64,000 bases of DNA from Candidatus Thorarchaeota archaeon (GTDB lineage Archaea > Asgardarchaeota > Thorarchaeia > Thorarchaeales > Thorarchaeaceae): NCBI GenBank assembly GCA_021498125.1, contig JAIZWL010000001.1:447434-511433 (forward strand), in the 5' to 3' direction. The position numbers were made by a program, and so were the translations under genes. A model generated the notes under the pieces. The model was not told where the DNA came from. It ran no database searches and worked only from the letters and a program-made list of their open reading frames with translations. Shown piece by piece: positions 60,374-64,000 of this stretch. Within the stretch, counting starts at the first letter, position 1; each line of letters begins with the position of its first letter.

Positions 60374-62526
60374 ATATGACAGAGATCAGAACCACCGACC
60401 CTATTGATGGAGTCACGCTTCTCCAGAGAGAGAAACGCCTTCCCCGTGTCCGCACAACTCGGGGTACAATGGAAAAATTCAGTGCAGTTCGCATAGTTGA
60501 CAGCCTTGTTCTTGAGGCTGGACTCAGCAGGGCCAATGCGCAGCTCATCGCTGGAACCGTGATGGATCGAATTGTGGCCTCGGGAATCAAGTTTCTCTCT
60601 GGTCCACTTATCCGTGAGATGTGCAATAGTGTCCTTGCAGAACTTGGGTTTGAACACGAACGCATACGGTACACACGTGTCGGAGTTCCAATGTATGACC
60701 TTGATCAGATCATCAGCAATCCGGGACACCACACCTCAAATGCGAATCTCATGCGTAATCCCGAGACCATCTCGAAACTTGTTCACGATCAGGTGATGGA
60801 GCAACACACGTTCCTCACGATTCCACCACATCTTGCAGACGCCCATCTTCGTGGGGACATCTACATCAAGGACCGTGAGTATTTCTCTACGCGCGATTAC
60901 TGTGCCACGTGGGACTTGCGCCAGATCTTTCTCCTTGGTATTGCTCCTGATGGTCTTGGTGGCCTTCACTCCTCTGCGGCAGGTCCTGCACGACATCTTC
61001 AGGTGGCCATTAATCATGCTGCTATCTGGCTTGCTGCTGCACAGAGCAGTTTTGCTGGTGGGCAGGGTTATTTCTACTTCAACACTTTCATTGCTCCGTT
61101 CCTTCGTGGCAAGTCCTATGCTGAGATCAAGCAGGCCGCCCAGCAGCTTGTCTATACTCTGACTCAGCAGTACGTTGCACGAGGTGGTCAGGTCATCTTC
61201 TCAAGCATCGATTTGACTCCCGGGATTCCAAAGATCATGAGGGACGTTCCCGCAGTCCTACCCGGTGGAACTACCAAGTCTGGACTGAACTACGAGGATT
61301 TCGACTATGAGGCGAACCTCTTCTTTAATGCCTTCATGGAAGTCATGATCCAGGGTGATGCAAAGGGGAAGGCCTTCAATTTCCCCAAGCCTAACATCGT
61401 TCTTCGCAAGGAGTTCATGAAACCTGAATACGATGAATCCTGGAGGCTTGTGGCCGAGCTGACCGCCAAGTTCGGCTCACCCTACTTTGAGAATTATTTG
61501 AACTGGAGATCCTCCATTGAGGCTGGTTGTAGCAGTTGCTGCTCCCACTTGTGGACGGCCAGTACTGAGGAGGAACTTGAAGAGTTCAGGACTGGTAACA
61601 TGGTCTTTGGTGCCTCTCAGATGGTCACCCCGAACTTTGGTCGTGCTGCGTGGATCGGTCGTTCTGATGAGGAGCGGTTCTTCTCCAAACTCGATGAATA
61701 CCTCCAACTATCTAAGGAGGTCATCCTCGAGAAGAAACGATTGATGGACAAGCTCATTGCCAGCGGCAGCGTCCCATTCTATACCCAACCCAAACCCAAT
61801 GGCGATCCGCTCGTCGATATGAGCACTCGTGAGTTCCTCATTGGGACTGTCGGTTTCGAAGAGATGGTCGAGATCATGACTGGCTCTCATCTCCATGAGC
61901 GGGAGGGTGCCAAGTTCGGGATCCGTGTCCTCAAGTACGTCAAAGAACGGGCACAGGAATTCGCTAAGGAGACCGGTCTCCACTTCGGGGTCACACGTAC
62001 CCCTGCTGAGAGTGCTGCTGGCCGTCTTGCCAAAAAGGACTGGAAGGCCTATCCCGGTATCCGAAAGTACCTCAAGGGCTCTGGCCCCACTGAGGTCTAC
62101 TATACTAACTCTACGACCCTTGACGTTGCAGCCGCAATCCCGCTTAGTGAACGGATCAAGAAGGAGGGTATGTTCCATCCATACCTTGACGGCGGTGCTC
62201 TCACCCACATCTATCTCGGTGAGGCTAACCCCGATCCCGACGCCATATGGGCCCTCACTAAGATGATCGCTACCCGTACTCTCAACAGCTACTGGGCCTT
62301 TACCAAGGACATCCTCTCCTGCCCCAAGTGCTTCTATCAGGCAGGTATCGATTGGCGTAGCACTTCCCTCTCTTCCATCGCCGATCTCGAGAATATCCAG
62401 TGCCCCCGCTGCGGCTATGTCGGGTGTGACGTGTTTAGCAGGATCACCGGTTACGTCCAAAGTCTCTCGTCATGGAATAGTTCGAAGCGGAAGGAATTTA
62501 TCGATCGGCACAGGTACACGATCTGA
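60370..62526 (+). CDS. nrdD: Anaerobic (class III) ribonucleoside-triphosphate reductase
   Basis: A 718-residue glycyl-radical enzyme that reduces NTPs to dNTPs without oxygen. The N-terminal ATP-cone is RVRTTRGTMEKFSAVRIVDSL. The catalytic core has HLRGDIYIKDREYF, DLRQIFLLGIAPDGLGG and AGCSSCCSHLWTA; the C-terminal zinc site has CPKC and CPRCGYVGC; the glycyl loop reads SRITGYVQ (Gly near residue 701). The activating enzyme NrdG is not in the window. It fits an anaerobic lifestyle. An alternative ATG lies two codons into the gene. Confidence 0.94.
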   Translation: MNMTEIRTTDPIDGVTLLQREKRLPRVRTTRGTMEKFSAVRIVDSLVLEAGLSRANAQLIAGTVMDRIVASGIKFLSGPLIREMCNSVLAELGFEHERIRYTRVGVPMYDLDQIISNPGHHTSNANLMRNPETISKLVHDQVMEQHTFLTIPPHLADAHLRGDIYIKDREYFSTRDYCATWDLRQIFLLGIAPDGLGGLHSSAAGPARHLQVAINHAAIWLAAAQSSFAGGQGYFYFNTFIAPFLRGKSYAEIKQAAQQLVYTLTQQYVARGGQVIFSSIDLTPGIPKIMRDVPAVLPGGTTKSGLNYEDFDYEANLFFNAFMEVMIQGDAKGKAFNFPKPNIVLRKEFMKPEYDESWRLVAELTAKFGSPYFENYLNWRSSIEAGCSSCCSHLWTASTEEELEEFRTGNMVFGASQMVTPNFGRAAWIGRSDEERFFSKLDEYLQLSKEVILEKKRLMDKLIASGSVPFYTQPKPNGDPLVDMSTREFLIGTVGFEEMVEIMTGSHLHEREGAKFGIRVLKYVKERAQEFAKETGLHFGVTRTPAESAAGRLAKKDWKAYPGIRKYLKGSGPTEVYYTNSTTLDVAAAIPLSERIKKEGMFHPYLDGGALTHIYLGEANPDPDAIWALTKMIATRTLNSYWAFTKDILSCPKCFYQAGIDWRSTSLSSIADLENIQCPRCGYVGCDVFSRITGYVQSLSSWNSSKRKEFIDRHRYTI

Positions 62527-62603
62527 GGGACTCATTTAGAGTTCCTCTTCTATTTTCTCTAAGGGATATGGATAGTTGATAGATCCCTGCCCCCAGACAT
62601 GGA

Positions 62604-64000
62604 CTACTCCTCCAGTGTCGGGAATCCCCATGCCCACATCTTCCCACTCTCCCACCATGACCAGTGAATATTGTAAGCGGGGACTACAAGATCATCATCG
62701 AACACTACGTTGAAAGAGGTCTCATCAAAGACCATTCTGTACGCGATCCGTCCTAGGTCTGGTCGGTTTTCAATTGGTGGATAATGCAAACATCTTCGAA
62801 AGACTGTGTACGATGGTCCTTGGTAGCGCAGAATTGTATCTGTAGATTTTTCCAAGTTGTCGTCGTTTGATCCTTCGGCCTCCTCGATCAATTCTCGTGC
62901 TGCATGGAGTAGATGGCCTAGTTTCCAAATCCCTTGAGGTCTGGTCTCATGAGTAATGGCTGCTCTACAGGCTGGGCAATCACAGATCTCTACAGTCGGA
63001 TTATGTGCGACCTGCGAAAGCGGTGTGGTTCTGTAGTCTGGAAGACGGCTTCTCTTCTCTTTCTTTGCGGACTTTTTGTGCCAAAATCGTGGTGGTGTGT
63101 TCACCATGTCGAGATGAGTCGCATGAGGAATGTATGTCACGTGTTTTGTGGGGATGTATTTACGAGGAGCGTGCAATGGCCATGGTCCATAGACAAACAC
63201 ATGTTTCGCGCCCGCATCGAGTACCGTTCTGATTGCTAAGGGGAGGCCTCTAAAGTCCTCATGAGCAATGGTATTCATAGCATCAAGGGCCACGGTCGTG
63301 AATCCCATCTGTGTTAATTTTTGGGCGAACCATTTAAGCTGATGAGTATCCGCACCTGGGACGAATGGTATCAGTCCTGGCCAGTCAAACCAGTGGAATT
63401 CATCAAGGCCATCATCGTCATTCTCAAACGGGCTCCAGAGAACTCTCTTCTCTTCTTGCCATTCGACAAAGGGGATTTTTGCACGAATTCCAATTTTTGC
63501 GCTTCCATCTGAAAAGAGCGTATCTTCATCTGCCCCAAAGAGATCTTCCCGATGGGAGTACAAGTATGCAGCGAGACTGGAGAGCATTCTAATTCCTAGA
63601 TTCCAGTGCCATGCAGGTGGCCAGTCAATATAACTTGGATAACCGTGGCTCATTATCCATAGTTTTGGAGCATCATCTTGGTCATCAACCATGAGTGATG
63701 TATAAAACGAGGCTAAGCGATCAAGGTGGGCAAGCATTGCCGTGGTTGGCGGAGTCTGGATTGCTACATAATCGGGGAGACGATCCACGAGAATCATGTA
63801 CTTGACTCTGTTCTTTTGACCATTGATGAAGTCCCTCCATGTATCCTCATTATATACGCCGGGCTCTCGGGTCCATGGTGCACCTTCCGCCTTATCAAAT
63901 AAGTTTCCCGTCATATCCCATGCAACAAAGTCCCATCGGTCGATATTCCAATCTCCCTCTTCTGGTCGAACGATGAGTCTTGCGGAGGTCTCAGTTATAT
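62604..64000 (-). CDS. Unrecognised protein with a CxCxxC cluster, 5' truncated by the window
   Basis: The minus-strand frame is open to the right edge (text before the first internal ATG at 63914 includes RPEEGDWNIDRWDFVAWD), so the true start lies beyond 64000. At least 465 residues. Near the middle the text is alpha/beta (FTTVALDAMNTIAHEDF, GAKHVFVYGPWPL), compatible with a TIM barrel, followed by ICDCPACRAA, a C-x-C-x2-C cluster like that of tRNA-guanine transglycosylases, then a helical region. The rest of a TGT zinc site is not clear. A TGT-related enzyme is a weak possibility; I do not assign a function. Confidence 0.7.
   Translation of the reverse strand, partial: ITETSARLIVRPEEGDWNIDRWDFVAWDMTGNLFDKAEGAPWTREPGVYNEDTWRDFINGQKNRVKYMILVDRLPDYVAIQTPPTTAMLAHLDRLASFYTSLMVDDQDDAPKLWIMSHGYPSYIDWPPAWHWNLGIRMLSSLAAYLYSHREDLFGADEDTLFSDGSAKIGIRAKIPFVEWQEEKRVLWSPFENDDDGLDEFHWFDWPGLIPFVPGADTHQLKWFAQKLTQMGFTTVALDAMNTIAHEDFRGLPLAIRTVLDAGAKHVFVYGPWPLHAPRKYIPTKHVTYIPHATHLDMVNTPPRFWHKKSAKKEKRSRLPDYRTTPLSQVAHNPTVEICDCPACRAAITHETRPQGIWKLGHLLHAARELIEEAEGSNDDNLEKSTDTILRYQGPSYTVFRRCLHYPPIENRPDLGRIAYRMVFDETSFNVVFDDDLVVPAYNIHWSWWESGKMWAWGFPTLEE

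Noticed and set aside
1-64000. CRISPR arrays, insertion sequences, integrase or phage genes
   Set aside because: No regularly spaced repeats, transposase-like proteins or terminal inverted repeats were seen; the only direct repeat found is the two-copy element at 48491-48536.

Overview
The window reads as chromosomal DNA of an archaeon, most probably an Asgard archaeon and by overall flavour a Thorarchaeia-like lineage. Archaeal traits visible here are archaeal CoA genes (pantoate kinase and phosphopantothenate synthetase), archaeosine tRNA-guanine transglycosylase, EF-2, an archaeal-type IleRS, a tetraether-synthase-like radical SAM protein, MtrA/MtrH homologues and F420 ligase. The Asgard traits are two Rab/Ras-like GTPases, an MglA-like GTPase, two roadblock/LC7 proteins, a WD40 protein and two EF-2 paralogues in one window. 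Lineage placement is inference. Gene density is high, base composition is even, and I see no insertion sequence, phage or CRISPR array.

Layout. 1-10 kb: the 3' end of a membrane-anchored gingipain (C25)-like protein, a roadblock protein, a CoA cluster (coaBC facing pantoate kinase, phosphopantothenate synthetase and ketopantoate reductase), a metallo-beta-lactamase protein, a class V aminotransferase and an MglA-like GTPase. 10-20 kb: creatininase-family protein, tRNA-Gln(CUG), a strong intergenic inverted repeat, a methyltransferase, EF-2, an M20 peptidase and IleRS. 20-25.5 kb: small enzymes, a tetraether-synthase-like radical SAM protein, a PhzF-like protein lacking the usual Glu, and a prenyl diphosphate synthase. 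25.5-34.3 kb: two surface proteins sharing a domain (one with a PHP phosphoesterase domain), divergent from an ABC importer operon (binding protein, double permease, ATPase) whose last gene overlaps tgtA tail to tail.

36.4-45.8 kb is the most striking part: hflX, then metV, metF, mtrH, mtrA, mtrH, a methanogenesis-marker-14-like ASKHA protein and cofE, followed by larC. Together they look like a methyl branch that makes methyl-pterin (MetVF), moves the methyl group with two MtrH-type methyltransferases and carries it on a soluble corrinoid MtrA. No other Mtr subunits and no Mcr genes are present in the window.

45.8-55.7 kb: a family B DNA polymerase with eroded exonuclease motifs and an altered motif C, coupled to a 90-residue partner, then a signalling island (Rab-like GTPase, WD40, second Rab-like GTPase, roadblock, glutaredoxin-like, two KaiC-like ATPases, helical-repeat protein). 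55.7-64 kb: a second EF-2 paralogue without the diphthamide histidine, an acyltransferase with a zinc ribbon, an Lrp-type regulator with a Cys-rich tail, thymidylate synthase, a glutaredoxin-NrdD operon, and a 5'-truncated unrecognised gene at the right edge.

Two genes (phosphopantothenate synthetase and metF) have no ATG, GTG or TTG at their expected starts and begin directly after an in-frame TAA. They should be checked for non-canonical initiation or assembly error.
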